Assembly (NCBI RefSeq): GCF_027158205.1
Contig: NZ_JAPVLU010000017.1
Span: forward strand, 1-64,000
Origin: Streptomyces sp. H39-S7
GTDB taxonomy: Bacteria; Actinomycetota; Actinomycetes; Streptomycetales; Streptomycetaceae
DNA length: 64,000 bases
Direction: 5' to 3'
Shown: positions 63,482 through 64,000 of the stretch, one piece after another
How the letters are laid out: every line of letters begins with the position of its first letter
Numbering within the stretch: the stretch's first letter is position 1
Notes under the pieces: model-generated
What the model was told of the DNA's origin: nothing
Databases searched by the model: none
The model's input: only the letters and a program-made list of their open reading frames with translations
Program-made: the position numbers and the translations under genes

Positions 63482-64000
63482 GTGACCACGCAACCGAACC
63501 GTTCCGACCGGTGGGCCGCCATGGGTTTCACCCCGGCGGCAGCAGACGTCGACGAACCGGACCAGCCCGTCCTGGTCGAGTACCTCTCGGACGGAAAGAT
63601 CGCCCTGATCACCCTGAACCGGCCTGAGGCCGACAACGCGATCACGACCGCGATGGGTACCCGGCTGACCGAGATCCTGGAGACCGTCGCCGTCCGCGCT
63701 CAGGTCCGCGTCGCCGTCGTCACCGGCGCCGGCGACCGCGCGTTCTCCATCGGCAGCGACCTCAGTCAGCGCAAGCAGATGACCAAGGAGGACTGGCTGC
63801 GCCAACGTCAGGACTTCGACCGGGTCCTCTACACGCTGAGGCAACTGCGCAAACCGATCTTCGCCGCGGTCAACGGGCTGGCCTTCGGCGGCGGTTCCGA
63901 ACTCGCGCAGAGCACGGACTTCATCATCGCCGCCGACAACGCCGTGTTCGGCCAGCCGGAAGCGATGATCGGATTGTCCGCCGGCGGCGGCTCGCCGGTG
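63482..64000 (+). CDS. enoyl-CoA hydratase/isomerase family protein (partial)
   Basis: The first 173 residues of a crotonase-fold protein that continues beyond the window. ITLNRPEADNAI, the first oxyanion-hole loop RAFSIGSDL, and the second AVNGLAFGGGSELAQSTDF (about 129-147) are present. FGQPEAMIGLSAGGGSP matches the catalytic-loop region. GAAGGAGCGAC lies upstream of GTG at 63482. It lies 30 bp after the DyP gene, so it is probably the fourth gene of that operon. It acts on an acyl-CoA; which one is unknown. Confidence 0.85.
   Translation, partial: MTTQPNRSDRWAAMGFTPAAADVDEPDQPVLVEYLSDGKIALITLNRPEADNAITTAMGTRLTEILETVAVRAQVRVAVVTGAGDRAFSIGSDLSQRKQMTKEDWLRQRQDFDRVLYTLRQLRKPIFAAVNGLAFGGGSELAQSTDFIIAADNAVFGQPEAMIGLSAGGGSPV

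Noticed and set aside
55396..64000. An att-site duplication of the CAT-anticodon tRNA 3' end
   Set aside because: I found no second copy of the GGTTCGAGTCCCACCCGCCC type downstream by eye, so an integrated element with intact ends is not claimed.

Overview
The window is high-GC chromosomal DNA from a Streptomyces or very close relative. The evidence is the strong third-codon GC bias, the frequent GTG starts, the many actinobacterial DUF families (DUF3052, DUF3145, DUF4190, DUF4383, DUF4429, SCO2400-type), the homodimeric AceE pyruvate dehydrogenase, and the fasR-fabD-fabH-acpP-fabF order known from S. coelicolor. All start choices, operon calls and function calls are read from sequence and family memory; no search was run.

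Layout. 1-3.6 kb: a DUF4239 membrane protein, a striking His-rich/Thr-Pro secreted protein, tRNA-Val, a coiled-coil protein and an FmdB-type zinc ribbon. 3.6-11.3 kb: a Tat-exported phospholipase C, a GntR/UTRA regulator, and a divergent five-gene operon for an ABC importer ending in a translationally coupled HAD phosphatase. One 15-bp motif lies in front of the importer operon and again beyond the phospholipase gene. 11.3-13.2 kb: DUF4383, an O-methyltransferase and a P-loop kinase.

13.3-22.5 kb: a tellurite-resistance-type (Ter) locus. It holds a HAD phosphatase, an 818-aa phosphoribosyltransferase/TRSP/StiP/PELOTA fusion and a CitE-like lyase in one operon, divergent from a TerD protein with a Pro/Tyr-rich tail. 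A TerA-like protein, a DUF475/TerC membrane protein and two tandem TerD proteins follow. This matches the nucleoside-like-metabolite pathway predicted for Ter systems and is the best candidate for an uncharacterised system. 22.5-26.8 kb: AhpE-type peroxiredoxin, DUF3052 and aceE. 26.8-33 kb: small secreted and membrane proteins, an alpha/beta hydrolase, a MerR/aldo-keto reductase pair, a serine hydrolase and a pirin.

33-38 kb: FasR and the essential type II fatty-acid synthase operon, in which malonyl-CoA is loaded by FabD, primed by FabH, carried on AcpP and elongated by FabF. 38-55 kb: housekeeping and accessory genes, including a DHA2-type MFS exporter, a GH3 glycosidase with a divergent TetR gene, Ohr, an NADP-dependent reductase with a divergent MarR gene, a heterodimeric ABC exporter and a xylulokinase-type sugar kinase.

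55-58 kb: two tRNA-Asn genes and a CAT-anticodon tRNA, followed by about 2.5 kb of gene relics (a frameshifted RHS protein, the tail of a GH15 glycosidase with an internal stop, and a possible CoiA-like fragment). This looks like a decayed integration hotspot. 58-64 kb: an accessory block with a GAP-family membrane protein, DUF2254, and a compact operon of an unknown protein, DUF4331, a DyP-type peroxidase and an enoyl-CoA hydratase that runs off the window end.
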